Positions 33,590 to 42,293 of a stretch of DNA of 42,609 bases are shown one piece after another. This DNA is from Clostridia bacterium. Its GTDB lineage: Bacteria; Bacillota; Clostridia; Oscillospirales; Acutalibacteraceae. The notes under the pieces were generated by a model. That model saw only the letters and a program-made list of their open reading frames with translations, had not been told where the DNA came from and did not search any database. The position numbers were made by a program, and so were the translations under genes. The stretch spans positions 1-42,609 of the forward strand of contig JAFQIG010000088.1 of assembly GCA_017397655.1 (NCBI GenBank), written 5' to 3'. Position 1 is the first letter of the stretch; each line of letters starts with the position of its first letter.

Positions 33590-33617
33590 ATTGTAACATA
33601 TTTTTTGAAACTTGCAA
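33590..33617 (-). promoter_or_regulatory. Sigma-A promoter of the MFS gene
   Basis: Read leftward, TTGCAA (33612-33617), 16-base spacer and TACAAT (33590-33595). Confidence 0.6.
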
Positions 33618-33636
33618 ACATTATTTGCATTTAATA

Positions 33637-33665
33637 TTGCATTTTTTTACCGATAATAGTATAAT
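33637..33665 (+). promoter_or_regulatory. Sigma-A promoter of obg
   Basis: TTGCAT (33637-33642), 17-base spacer, TATAAT (33660-33665). It is divergent from the MFS promoter, with 19 bases between the two -35 boxes. Confidence 0.72.
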
Positions 33666-33695
33666 TGTATTCAATAAAAATTGGAGGATTCTGTT

Positions 33696-34967
33696 TTGTT
33701 TGTAGATACAGCTAAAATATTAATAAGAGCGGGTGACGGCGGAAACGGTGCAGTAGCGTTTCACCGTGAAAAGTATGTGGCATCAGGAGGTCCTGACGGC
33801 GGTGACGGCGGCAGAGGCGGCAACATTGTTTTTCAGGTTGATGATAATCTCTCTACACTTGCCGATTTCAGATACAAGCGCAAGTACTGCGCACAAAACG
33901 GTGCGAAGGGTGAGGCAGGCCACAGAAACGGTAAAAAGGGCGAGGACCTTATTATCAGGGTTCCGAGGGGTACCGTTATCCGAGAGTGTGAAAGCGGAAC
34001 GATCATGGCTGACCTTTCGTCGGACGAGCCGTTTGTTGCTGCAAAGGGCGGCAGAGGCGGTTGGGGTAACAAGCATTTTGCTACCGCCACACGTCAGACA
34101 CCTCGATTTGCAAAAAGCGGTACACCCGGTGAGGAATGGGAGATTCAGCTTGAATTAAAGCTTCTTGCCGATGTCGGACTTTTAGGTTTTCCGAATGTAG
34201 GCAAATCAACACTTATCTCGGTTGTCAGCGAAGCAAAGCCGATTATTGCCGATTATCACTTTACCACGATAATTCCCGTGTTGGGTGTGGTCAGTATGGG
34301 TATGGGTGATTCGTTTGTTATGGCTGATATACCGGGTCTTATTGAAGGTGCAAGTGAGGGCGTCGGTCTCGGTCACGAGTTCTTGCGCCATGTCGAAAGG
34401 TGCCGTATGCTTGTGCACATTCTTGATGCGGCAGGCAGCGAAGGCAGAGATCCGATAGAGGATTTTGAAGCCATAAACTCTGAGCTTCGCAAGTTTAATG
34501 AGGAGCTGTCCGAGCGTCCTCAGATCGTTGTAGCCAACAAAATCGACCTTGCAACCGATGAGCAGCTTCTGAGACTTAAAAATTACATTGAAGAAAAGGG
34601 ATATCCTTTCTATACAATGTGTGCGCCTATTTCTGAGGGTACACGTGACATAGTAAATGCCGTTGCGGCTATGCTCAAAACCTTGCCGCCCATCAAGCGT
34701 TATGAAGAAGAGCAGATCCCGATGGAAATCTTTGAAAAGAAGAAGGATACAGGGTACACCATTACCGTTCGTGACAATGTTTATTTTGTTGAATCACCGT
34801 GGCTTTTAAAGATATTGCAAAGAACCGATCTTGACGATTACGAATCACTTCAGTATTTTCAGCGTGTTCTGCAGTCATCGGGAATTCTTGATGACCTGAG
34901 AAACAGAGGAATCGAGGAAGGGGACACAGTTTCGATTTATGATCTCGAATTTGAATTTTTCAACTGA
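33696..34967 (+). CDS. obg: Obg/CgtA GTPase
   Basis: Obg is an essential GTPase that acts in late 50S ribosome assembly and stress control. The 423-residue product has the glycine-rich Obg fold (1-157, FVDTAKILIRAGDGGNGAVAFHREKYV with GGPDGGDGGRGG), the G domain with G1 GFPNVGKST, the DIPGL G3 motif and NKID G4, and a C-terminal OCT domain (from about 345). The start is TTG 33696, eight bases after GGAGG; the earlier TTG at 33681 overlaps that site. It overlaps mini-RNase III by 29 bases. Confidence 0.97.
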   Translation: MFVDTAKILIRAGDGGNGAVAFHREKYVASGGPDGGDGGRGGNIVFQVDDNLSTLADFRYKRKYCAQNGAKGEAGHRNGKKGEDLIIRVPRGTVIRECESGTIMADLSSDEPFVAAKGGRGGWGNKHFATATRQTPRFAKSGTPGEEWEIQLELKLLADVGLLGFPNVGKSTLISVVSEAKPIIADYHFTTIIPVLGVVSMGMGDSFVMADIPGLIEGASEGVGLGHEFLRHVERCRMLVHILDAAGSEGRDPIEDFEAINSELRKFNEELSERPQIVVANKIDLATDEQLLRLKNYIEEKGYPFYTMCAPISEGTRDIVNAVAAMLKTLPPIKRYEEEQIPMEIFEKKKDTGYTITVRDNVYFVESPWLLKILQRTDLDDYESLQYFQRVLQSSGILDDLRNRGIEEGDTVSIYDLEFEFFN

Positions 34968-35385
34968 TTATGACTGCAATCCGAGGATGCTCAGTCCCTT
35001 GACGCTTGCATATATAGGTGATACTGTGTTTGACCTTTTTGTGCGTGAACAGCTTATCCGTCAGGCAAACAGACCTGCTAATGTGTTGCACAAGCTGTCA
35101 GCTCAGCGTGTATGTGCCGCTTCGCAATCGTATGCCGCGCGTTTGCTTATTGAACGTGAGCTGCTGTCGGATGAAGAGCTTTCTGTATTAAAAAGAGGTC
35201 GCAATGCTCATTCGCACCATTTGCCGAAAAATGCGACAGAGAGTGACTATCATCTTGCAACGGGACTTGAGGCGTTATTCGGTTTTTTGTATCTGTCAGA
35301 AAGAAGCGACAGACTGCACGAGCTGTTCTCAATAATAACCGAAATACATAATGAAAAATTTTCCGAGGTGGACAAGCTCTCATGA
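34939..35385 (+). CDS. mrnC: Mini-ribonuclease III (MrnC)
   Basis: A 148-residue RNase III domain without a double-stranded RNA binding domain; in Bacillus it matures 23S rRNA ends. Catalytic motifs are LAYIGDTVFDLFVRE near residues 23-37 and ATGLEALFGFLYL near 105-119. The gene starts inside obg and ends inside the next gene (ATGA overlap), so the three are coupled. The internal ATG at 34987 has a site with no spacing and is less likely. Confidence 0.94.
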   Translation: MISNLNFSTDYDCNPRMLSPLTLAYIGDTVFDLFVREQLIRQANRPANVLHKLSAQRVCAASQSYAARLLIERELLSDEELSVLKRGRNAHSHHLPKNATESDYHLATGLEALFGFLYLSERSDRLHELFSIITEIHNEKFSEVDKLS

Positions 35386-36257
35386 GTAGTAAGTCGGGTA
35401 AAAACAGAATTATTGCAGTATTAACCGATATTTTGTTCTTTATTATCGGAAGCGTCGTCTATGCCGCCGGAATAAATATATTTGCAGTACCTAATCAGAT
35501 TGCCGAAAGCGGTGTTACCGGTATTTCGATTGTAATTAATCACCTGACCGGCTTCCCGATCGGTGCTGCGAACTTTCTGATCAATATTCCGCTGTTTGTT
35601 CTTGCTTGGATTTTTATCAGTAAAAAGTTTGTGTTCAGAACTTTGCTTGTTGTTGCAATAATGTCCGCTGCACTTGATCTTACTGCGCCGATTATGCCTG
35701 CTTACACAGGCGACAGGCTTCTTGCAACGATCTTTGCGGGAGTAATAACGGGAGTCGGACTTGCGATTATTATGTGCCGTGGTGCTACGTCGGGCGGCAC
35801 GGACATCGTCGGTAAGCTTCTTATCAAGCGTTGGCCGGGCTTCAGTCTCGGAACAGGTATCATTGCGGCAAACTTTATCACAATCGTAATTGCGGCAATC
35901 GGATTTAAAAGTGTTGAAAGTGCGCTGTACGCGCTGATTGTTATTTTCCTTAACGGTAAGGTGATTGACTATATTCTCTACGGTATGGGCAACGGCAAGA
36001 TGCTGATGATCGTTACCGATGAGCCGAAGGAGATCTCTTCACAGATATTTGAAAAGCTTGACAGGGGAGTTTCCGTTATACCTGCAAAGGGCGGCTTTAC
36101 GGGCGAAGATAAGAGTGTCCTCCTGATAGCCGTCAGAAGCGGAGAGGTCGCAAAGCTGACAAAGATTATAAAGGAAATTGATCCCTCAGCATTTACGATA
36201 ATTACCGAAGCCGGTGAAATACTCGGAAACGGATTCAGAAGTTCTTATGAAGTTTAA
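35382..36257 (+). CDS. YitT-family membrane protein (DUF161/DUF2179)
   Basis: A 291-residue protein with five or six N-terminal membrane helices (about 10-205) and a C-terminal DUF2179 domain (about 215-285, with IFEKLDRGVSVIPAKGGFTGEDKSVLLIAVR). The family is widespread in Firmicutes; its role is uncertain, with transport suggested. GGATFGTDIVGKL-like block appears as GATSGGTDIVGKLL. The start overlaps the mini-RNase III stop by 4 bases. Confidence 0.92.
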   Translation: MSSKSGKNRIIAVLTDILFFIIGSVVYAAGINIFAVPNQIAESGVTGISIVINHLTGFPIGAANFLINIPLFVLAWIFISKKFVFRTLLVVAIMSAALDLTAPIMPAYTGDRLLATIFAGVITGVGLAIIMCRGATSGGTDIVGKLLIKRWPGFSLGTGIIAANFITIVIAAIGFKSVESALYALIVIFLNGKVIDYILYGMGNGKMLMIVTDEPKEISSQIFEKLDRGVSVIPAKGGFTGEDKSVLLIAVRSGEVAKLTKIIKEIDPSAFTIITEAGEILGNGFRSSYEV

Positions 36258-36289
36258 AATACAATTGACATAATTACGGAGGTAAAACA

Positions 36290-38005
36290 ATGGGAAAGAA
36301 AAAGTTAGCTGTTTTTTCACTTGCGGCAGCGGCAGGCGTTGCAGCGGCACAATCGGCAAAAAAGATTGATGTCAGAAATATCGGCAAAATGGCGGTTAAT
36401 ACGATCAAGCTGCCTGTACCCGATACCGAAGAATATCCTGCCGACAGATCGCTCACACCGCCTATGGGCTGGTCAAGCTGGAATCTTTTCCGTACAAAAA
36501 TCAGCGAAGATCTGATCTATGAAATCGGCTGTGCAATGAAGAACAGCGGACTTCTTGATGCAGGATATAAATACATAAATCTTGATGATTGCTGGCAGTC
36601 GTCAATGCGTGATGAAAACGGCAAGCTTGTCGGCGATCTTGAAAGCTTTCCTTCCGGTATAAAGGCTCTTTGTGAAAGAATCAACGCTCTGGGACTTAAG
36701 ATGGGCATCTATTCCTCCAACGGTACGTTTACGTGTGAGGATCTTCCTGCAAGTCTCGGTAATGAGGCAATTGATGCAGATACCTTTGCTGAGTGGGGAA
36801 TCGAGTATTTTAAGTACGATTTCTGCCATAATAAGGGTATTCCTCAGCGTGCGCCGTGTATCGAAAAGCTTCTTATAACCGACGGTAAGGGTTACAGCTT
36901 TGAGATGCTTGCAGAGGAGGCGCTCCTTACAGGTTCTGCCAGAATCGTCGAGGATAAAAAGCTCGGCACAGGCAAGTATATTGACGGTATTTCTGCGGCA
37001 CTCGGTACTGCGGAATTCTGCTATGAAGCTCCCTCTGAGGGCGAATACAACCTTACCCTTTGTGTCAGAAAGAAGAGTAATGCGTATAAGTATGCTCAGA
37101 TCAGAATCAATGATGCCGATACTTATGAGGTAACATTGCCGCCCACTTGGGCACATACCAAGGACGGACGTCATCAGATCAAGGTTTACCTTAACGAAGG
37201 CTTTAATATCATTAATATCAGCAATCCCGTAGCCTCTCGTCAGGTCAGCTCTGCCATGCAGTATATCAATATGGGTAAAGAGCTGCAAAGAGCAACCAGG
37301 GAGTATGCCGAAAAGAACGATGTAGAGGAAAAGCCGATCTGCTATTCTGTCTGTGAGTGGGGACTCAACTTCCCGTGGAAGTGGGGCGCAAAGGCGGGTA
37401 ATCTGTGGCGTACAACAATGGATATCAAGCCCTTCTGGCTTTCCGTGCTTTCTATTTATGAATTTAATGTAAGACTTGACAAGTATGCAAGTCTCGGACA
37501 TTGGAACGACCCCGATATGCTCGAAGTCGGCAACGGCAACCTGACTTTTGAAGAGAACAAGAGTCACTTTACGCTCTGGTGTATGATGGCGGCTCCTCTT
37601 ATTCTCGGTAATGATATCCGTGACTTTGTCAAAGAAGATGGCACACCCGATTATGATAACGAGATTTATAAGATCGTAACCAATAAAGAGCTTATCGCGA
37701 TTGACCAGGATGCACTCGGCGTTCAGGGTCGCAGAATCTCAACAGGTCTTGTTGACGTTATCGTAAAGCCGCTTGTCGGTGGCGAAGCTGCAGTGTGCAT
37801 TTTCAACAAGGGATCAGATAAAACCTGTACATCCGTTGATATCCGCAAGATCTCGGAAAACAGCTTTTCGGGACTTGAGTTTTCTGATCTTTATACCTGT
37901 AAGGAAATATGGGAAGAAACTGTTTATGAAACAGACGGCAACCTCTTCTTTGAGATTCCCTCTCACGGTGTAAAGGTGTTCAGAGTAAAAAAGAAAGCTG
38001 ACTGA
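36290..38005 (+). CDS. GH27 alpha-galactosidase with a domain inserted in its barrel
   Basis: A 571-residue glycosidase. The GH27 core starts LTPPMGWSSWNLF (55-67), continues with NLDDCWQ and KMGIYSSNG, and has the nucleophile Asp 177 in YFKYDFC and the acid/base Asp 407 in HWNDPDM. Residues about 200-325 do not fit a GH27 barrel: they look like a beta-sandwich carbohydrate-binding module (CYEAPSEGEYNLTLCVR, YEVTLPPTW, HQIKVYLNEGFNIINIS), after which the barrel resumes. A C-terminal beta domain follows from about 480. Residues 6-20 form a hydrophobic, alanine-rich segment that may be a short anchor or signal. GGAGG precedes the ATG. It probably removes terminal alpha-galactose; the insert is unusual. 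Confidence 0.9.
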   Translation: MGKKKLAVFSLAAAAGVAAAQSAKKIDVRNIGKMAVNTIKLPVPDTEEYPADRSLTPPMGWSSWNLFRTKISEDLIYEIGCAMKNSGLLDAGYKYINLDDCWQSSMRDENGKLVGDLESFPSGIKALCERINALGLKMGIYSSNGTFTCEDLPASLGNEAIDADTFAEWGIEYFKYDFCHNKGIPQRAPCIEKLLITDGKGYSFEMLAEEALLTGSARIVEDKKLGTGKYIDGISAALGTAEFCYEAPSEGEYNLTLCVRKKSNAYKYAQIRINDADTYEVTLPPTWAHTKDGRHQIKVYLNEGFNIINISNPVASRQVSSAMQYINMGKELQRATREYAEKNDVEEKPICYSVCEWGLNFPWKWGAKAGNLWRTTMDIKPFWLSVLSIYEFNVRLDKYASLGHWNDPDMLEVGNGNLTFEENKSHFTLWCMMAAPLILGNDIRDFVKEDGTPDYDNEIYKIVTNKELIAIDQDALGVQGRRISTGLVDVIVKPLVGGEAAVCIFNKGSDKTCTSVDIRKISENSFSGLEFSDLYTCKEIWEETVYETDGNLFFEIPSHGVKVFRVKKKAD

Positions 38006-38024
38006 TTTTTTTGGAGTGATAAAT

Positions 38025-39224
38025 ATGAATTATACATTTTCTGACAGAATGAAATCTTTGAAGCCCAGCGCTATCAGAGAGATGTTCAAATATGCAGCAG
38101 ATCCGAGCGTAGTCTCGCTGTCTGCAGGCAATCCCGCACCCGATGCTTTTGCGGCAAAGCAGATAGGTGAAATCTGTGCAAAGATATTTGCCGAACGTCC
38201 AATCGAGGCATTGCAGTACAGCGTAACCGAGGGTTACCCCAAGCTTCGTGAGTACGTAAAGGGATATATGAAGCAAAATCACAACATCGGACGTGACTTT
38301 GACGATGTACTGATCACTTCGGGTGCACAGCAGATAATGGAGTTGTCAACAAAGGTTCTTTGTAACGAAGGCGACGTCATCATTTGTGAGGATCCGAGCT
38401 TTATCGGTTCTCTCAACAGCTTCCGCAGTCTCGGTGCAAAGCTTTGCGGCGTTCCGATGGATCCCGACGGAATGAATATGGAAAAGATTGAAGAAGCGCT
38501 TAAATCAAACGATAACGTACGTTTCATTTATACTATTCCCAACTTCCAGAATCCCACAGGCATTACGATGTCGCTTGAAAAGAGAAAGAAGCTGTATGAG
38601 CTTGCAAAGCAGTACGAGGTTCTCGTTATCGAGGATAACCCCTACGGTGATCTTCGCTACAAGGGCGAGAATATTCCGAATATCAAATCGTTTGACGAGG
38701 ACGGGCTTGTAATCTACAGCGGAAGCTTTTCAAAGGTTATAGCTCCCGGACTTCGTGTCGGATATTGCGTAGCTCCCGATGAGATAATGCGAAAGATGGT
38801 AGTTGCAAAGCAGGGCGAGGATGTACACACGAACATTCTTTCACAGCTTATCTGCTATGAATTTTTAACTCAGTACGACTTCAACGAAAATCTCTCGATG
38901 CTTCGTGAGCTGTACAGCAAGAAGTCACAGCTGATGATCGATCTTCTGGAGGAGCACGTTGTACCTCACGGTATCACGTATCAGCCGATTGACGGCGGAC
39001 TTTTTGTCTGGTGTACACTTCCCGAGCACATCAATATGTCTGATTTCTGTACATCCGCAGTCAAGGATTATAAGGTTGCAATCGTACCGGGAAGTACGTT
39101 CCTTTGTGACGAATCAGCAACGAGTCACTGCTTCAGAATCAATTTCTCAACTCCGTCTGATGAAAATCTTCGTATCGGTATTGAGCGTCTCGGCAAGTTC
39201 GCCGAATACTATTTCAATAAGTAA
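38025..39224 (+). CDS. PLP-dependent aminotransferase, class I/II
   Basis: A 399-residue cytosolic fold-type I aminotransferase of the 2-aminoadipate/KAT-like group. The motif SLSAGNPAPDAF (31-42) and LQYSVTEGYPKLREYV match that group; NPTG at 176-179, and lysine 237 in SGSFSKVIAPGLRVGY binds the cofactor. No DNA-binding domain is present, so it is not a MocR regulator. Start ATG 38025 lies eight bases after GGAG; GTG 38016 is too close to the site. It is 19 bases after the GH27 gene. Substrate preference is not decided by sequence. Confidence 0.92.
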   Translation: MNYTFSDRMKSLKPSAIREMFKYAADPSVVSLSAGNPAPDAFAAKQIGEICAKIFAERPIEALQYSVTEGYPKLREYVKGYMKQNHNIGRDFDDVLITSGAQQIMELSTKVLCNEGDVIICEDPSFIGSLNSFRSLGAKLCGVPMDPDGMNMEKIEEALKSNDNVRFIYTIPNFQNPTGITMSLEKRKKLYELAKQYEVLVIEDNPYGDLRYKGENIPNIKSFDEDGLVIYSGSFSKVIAPGLRVGYCVAPDEIMRKMVVAKQGEDVHTNILSQLICYEFLTQYDFNENLSMLRELYSKKSQLMIDLLEEHVVPHGITYQPIDGGLFVWCTLPEHINMSDFCTSAVKDYKVAIVPGSTFLCDESATSHCFRINFSTPSDENLRIGIERLGKFAEYYFNK

Positions 39225-39281
39225 TTCAATAGCATTTACGGACACATCGACACGTTATGTTCGTTGACGGACTGTTAAAAT

Positions 39282-39316
39282 ACCCCTGTGACAGTAGAAC
39301 TGCCACAGGGGTGTGT
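39282..39316. terminator. Bidirectional terminator
   Basis: Nine-base stem ACCCCTGTG/CACAGGGGT with an inner CAGT/ACTG pairing. T-rich tail GTGTTGTTT on the plus strand and TATTTTAA on the minus strand. It separates the aminotransferase from the leftward DUF4838 gene. Confidence 0.85.
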
Positions 39317-39319
39317 TGT

Positions 39320-39595
39320 TTATTTGAAATATTCGTAAACTTTTCCAAGGAAATCATATAGCTTCAAAACAAAAGGATCAATCTTTTCAAAAAACGGCTC
39401 TTCGTACAGTAAAATCCACTTATAAGGATGACGAAGCAGGTAATTGACTTCGCTGTCGCTAAGCTCGTGTCTGCGGCGTTCGCCGAGTCGCAGAATTCCG
39501 AGTGACTTCATATCATCGTGAAGCTCTTTATTCGCCTTAAGCCAGAGGTAGGGGAATTGGAACCGTGAAAATTCAGCTCTTTTATTAGCGCACTT
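39320..39595 (-). pseudogene. C-terminal remnant of the DUF4838 gene beyond an in-frame TGA
   Basis: After the TGA at 39596-39598 the same frame stays open for 91 codons to a stop at 39320. The first residues (KCANKRAEFSRFQFPYLW) continue the style of the main protein, and no frameshift is needed. An ATG at 39511 lies inside but has no good ribosome binding site. So this is the cut-off end of the upstream protein, either a remnant after a TGG-to-TGA change or reached by readthrough. Confidence 0.8.
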
Positions 39596-41212
39596 TCAAT
39601 AACGCCATGAAAGCTCCGAATGAAGTATTTCGTTAAGCTGCTGATCGTTTTCAGCAGCATCTTTTGCTTTTTGCCACAGCTCATCACAGCGTTCAACATC
39701 CTTTGAGGACATATTGCATAAAGTATCGTCGGAATCCTGATAGATCGAAAGATGACGGTACCTTGAAACGGCGTGTTCCGACATAATATCAATAAATTCC
39801 CTGATGCTTTGATAGCCGGGACCGTAGACTGCTTCAAGATAATCGTCTATCAGCTCTTCGCTATCATCTCTGTAGGGATTCTGCATCAGCTTTGAAAGGA
39901 GATATGTGCGAAGCTCTGCAAACTCACCGTCGCATTGCGTAATATAATAATTACCTTCTTCATAAAGACCCTTAGCGTGATTTTCATAAAAAATCTGAAC
40001 ATTGCGCTGAAGAACATTGAAGTTAGGGAAAATACAAACAGTCTCGTTGTAGTTGTTTACATAGTCCCAGATATAAATTCTGTCGCAGATTTTACTCCAC
40101 TCTTCAAGATCTTTCATAAAATCGGCATTAACCTTGCAATCGGTATCATCCATAGTGTGACCGAAGCAACATTCAATCGAGCAAAGTCTGACAATAACGT
40201 CATCTCTCGGAACAACGTTTGTCGGAGCTTTACGTGAGTACTGATATGCAAAAGTGTCAAAAGCGATGTTCGGGTATTTAGCGGTATCTGCAACTCTTTT
40301 TGCGATTTCATTTACAAAGCTGATTAAAGTGCCTGACTGCGAACCGTTATTCTTATCAATTTTACGGCAGTCTTCACATTCGCAATAATTAAGATTATCG
40401 TTCTGAGTCAGGGAAACTATCTGAAGCGCGACATTCGGAACATAACTTTGTTCAAGAAGAGCGAGTACTTCATCCGTTACAATATTCATAACATCGAAGT
40501 TAGTCAGACAGAGCTGATCTTTAACACGTTTTTTACCTCTCAGAGCAAAATATTCGGGGTGTTCGTCAAAGTATTTGTCAGGAGAACAGTAATAAGTAGC
40601 AAGTGAATGTCCGAACGGTCCGAGATACTCCACCATATAACCCTGTCTGTGCGAAAGATTGCGGTAGGCGCCGCCGTTAAGACCGTTTGCCAGCGAGTAT
40701 TCGGGATCACAGGCGCTCAGAGTATCTGCTTCCGTATATTCAAAGAAAGGAGTGTACTCAACAAGAATGTCGGAAGGAACTCTCAAATCGGGATTTTCGG
40801 GAATTCTTATTACATTCTTCTCAAACCATCTGCAGTCACAAAATTCTTCAAGAAAACGGTATACGGCATAGATTGTGCCCTTATTTCCGTAACCGCCGAT
40901 GCTGATGCAACTGTTGTTACTTGAAATAACATAACTGCCGTCAACGGAGCTTTCGGTTGTAACATCGGCAACCAAAATCTCGTATTTACCGTCAGAGTAG
41001 CTGTCATAAATAAAAGGAATATCTTTTTTAGTGACTTTTTCAATGTAATACTCAAGTCTTTCGGCAGCAAAACGCTCTGTATCAGTCGGTTCCGAGTCAA
41101 TGACTATGGTATAGTCAGTCAACAAAGCACCGTCATCCCTTGCGTCAGCGCAGACCGTAAATGTTGAGAACATAAAACCGAGTATAAAAAACATACTTAT
41201 GATCTTTTTCAA
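39596..41212 (-). CDS. Secreted DUF4838 protein, truncated by an in-frame stop
   Basis: The open part encodes 538 residues with a signal peptide (about 1-22). An N-terminal alpha-glucuronidase-like domain (about 25-150, FAAERLEYYIEKVTKKDIPFIYD and GTIYAVYRFLEEFCDCRWF) is followed by a DUF4838 domain with NYCECEDCRKID and AYQYSRKAPTNVVPRDDVIVRLCSIECC. It belongs to secreted or membrane carbohydrate-related proteins of unknown activity. It ends at SELSWRY followed by TGA, after which 91 more codons remain open. TTG 41212 (six bases after GAGGTG) is the likelier start; GTG 41221 overlaps the site. A promoter lies at 41234-41262. Confidence 0.87.
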   Translation of the reverse strand: MKKIISMFFILGFMFSTFTVCADARDDGALLTDYTIVIDSEPTDTERFAAERLEYYIEKVTKKDIPFIYDSYSDGKYEILVADVTTESSVDGSYVISSNNSCISIGGYGNKGTIYAVYRFLEEFCDCRWFEKNVIRIPENPDLRVPSDILVEYTPFFEYTEADTLSACDPEYSLANGLNGGAYRNLSHRQGYMVEYLGPFGHSLATYYCSPDKYFDEHPEYFALRGKKRVKDQLCLTNFDVMNIVTDEVLALLEQSYVPNVALQIVSLTQNDNLNYCECEDCRKIDKNNGSQSGTLISFVNEIAKRVADTAKYPNIAFDTFAYQYSRKAPTNVVPRDDVIVRLCSIECCFGHTMDDTDCKVNADFMKDLEEWSKICDRIYIWDYVNNYNETVCIFPNFNVLQRNVQIFYENHAKGLYEEGNYYITQCDGEFAELRTYLLSKLMQNPYRDDSEELIDDYLEAVYGPGYQSIREFIDIMSEHAVSRYRHLSIYQDSDDTLCNMSSKDVERCDELWQKAKDAAENDQQLNEILHSELSWRY

Positions 41213-41233
41213 AAAAATCACCTCTTTATTAGT

Positions 41234-41262
41234 TTTATAACATAAATTAGTGCAGAAGTAAA
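41234..41262 (-). promoter_or_regulatory. Sigma-A promoter of the DUF4838 gene
   Basis: Read leftward, TTTACT (41257-41262), 17-base spacer and TATAAA (41234-41239). Moderate match. Confidence 0.45.
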
Positions 41263-41319
41263 GTACAGATTTAATAAAATCTTAAGGTCTATTTAATAAT
41301 TGTTTAATGTGATTTGCAG

Positions 41320-41348
41320 TTGTATCTTAATCCGATAAACTGTAAAAT
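41320..41348 (+). promoter_or_regulatory. Sigma-A promoter of the secreted protein gene
   Basis: TTGTAT (41320-41325), 17-base spacer, TAAAAT (41343-41348), 30 bases before ATG 41379. Confidence 0.55.
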
Positions 41349-41378
41349 AAAGGTGTAAATTTGAGGAGGATTAAAGCG

Positions 41379-42293
41379 ATGAAAAAAAGACTTACGGCAC
41401 TGATTTTAGCGGCAATAATGGTTGCAGGATGCACGTTTACGGCATTCGGTACAGAAACGGATGAGACATACGAGCAGGACATTATGTGTGAGTATTTCCG
41501 GTCAAATTACGTAATCGTCATTTGCTATAACGAAGACTATACGAAGATTGGCAGCAACGCAAATGTAAAGCTCGAATGTATCGATTGGAACGATGAAGAG
41601 ACAACGGTAGAAGTCGGCGGCGGAGACATCGTGCAAAAGGTTTATGAATACGAGGGTAAAACGTATCCGCAGGTTTTTATCTCTATACCGACAGACAAAG
41701 ATATTTTTGAAATAACTTCGGTACAGATCAATGAAGGTGCCTTCACGGACGATGAAGGAAATCAGAGCAAAAAGGTCTGTTATACCTTGAGCGAAACAAC
41801 AAGATATGTAGATTTTGACGTATATTGCAAGGGCTTTGAAGCATTGGGAGCTGACGGAACTTTGGAGGTTCTGACAGATTCTGCGGTCGAGCTGTCTTTT
41901 GAGACTGAGAGTGCTTTTGCCGAAGTCTGGGCAGATGATATTGAGTTTGAATTAACTTCGGAATCGGAAAGCCTTGAGTTAAATGACAATTCGGGTGTTC
42001 TTACAAAAGACGGCGAGTATACAGCACTTTGCCGTGTTAACGATGTTCTTTTTGCAGAGAAAAACATAAAAGCTACAGGAAGAACAAAAGCGTATTTTAT
42101 TTCGCTTGGTGACAGCTTTGTCAATATGGTTTCAGCACCGTTTGTACTGCTTTACAGCTTGTTTTACGGTATTTTTGTGCCGGGACCGGGCACTTTGATC
42201 GGCGGACTCGGAGTGTTGGGTACGTTGTGGTCAGTTCCGCAGTTCTTTATCGATCTTTTCACGGGACCCGTTACGGAAATACTGACGTTTTAA
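41379..42293 (+). CDS. Secreted or lipid-anchored protein of unknown function
   Basis: A 304-residue protein. The N-terminus MKKRLTALILAAIMVAGCTF is a signal peptide; VAGC resembles a lipobox, so it may be a lipoprotein. The middle is acidic and beta-rich, like immunoglobulin-type domains. A C-terminal hydrophobic stretch (about 245-300, FVLLYSLFYGIF and GTLIGGLGVLGTLW) should be membrane-inserted. I do not recognise the family. ATG 41379 is chosen behind GGAGG; the TTG at 41361 overlaps that site. Confidence 0.8.
   Translation: MKKRLTALILAAIMVAGCTFTAFGTETDETYEQDIMCEYFRSNYVIVICYNEDYTKIGSNANVKLECIDWNDEETTVEVGGGDIVQKVYEYEGKTYPQVFISIPTDKDIFEITSVQINEGAFTDDEGNQSKKVCYTLSETTRYVDFDVYCKGFEALGADGTLEVLTDSAVELSFETESAFAEVWADDIEFELTSESESLELNDNSGVLTKDGEYTALCRVNDVLFAEKNIKATGRTKAYFISLGDSFVNMVSAPFVLLYSLFYGIFVPGPGTLIGGLGVLGTLWSVPQFFIDLFTGPVTEILTF

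Noticed and set aside
38025-39224. MocR-type regulator
   Set aside because: The aminotransferase fold is complete, but the N-terminal winged helix of MocR proteins is missing.
39596-39598. TGA read as tryptophan or selenocysteine throughout the organism
   Set aside because: Many other genes here end in TGA (for example at 1277, 4356, 7571 and 15567), so TGA is an ordinary stop. I saw no selenocysteine insertion element after the site, though I could not fold it.
39508-39837. Overlapping leftward frame at the end of DUF4838
   Set aside because: It lies out of frame inside the real gene. The in-frame continuation after the TGA explains the region without a frameshift.
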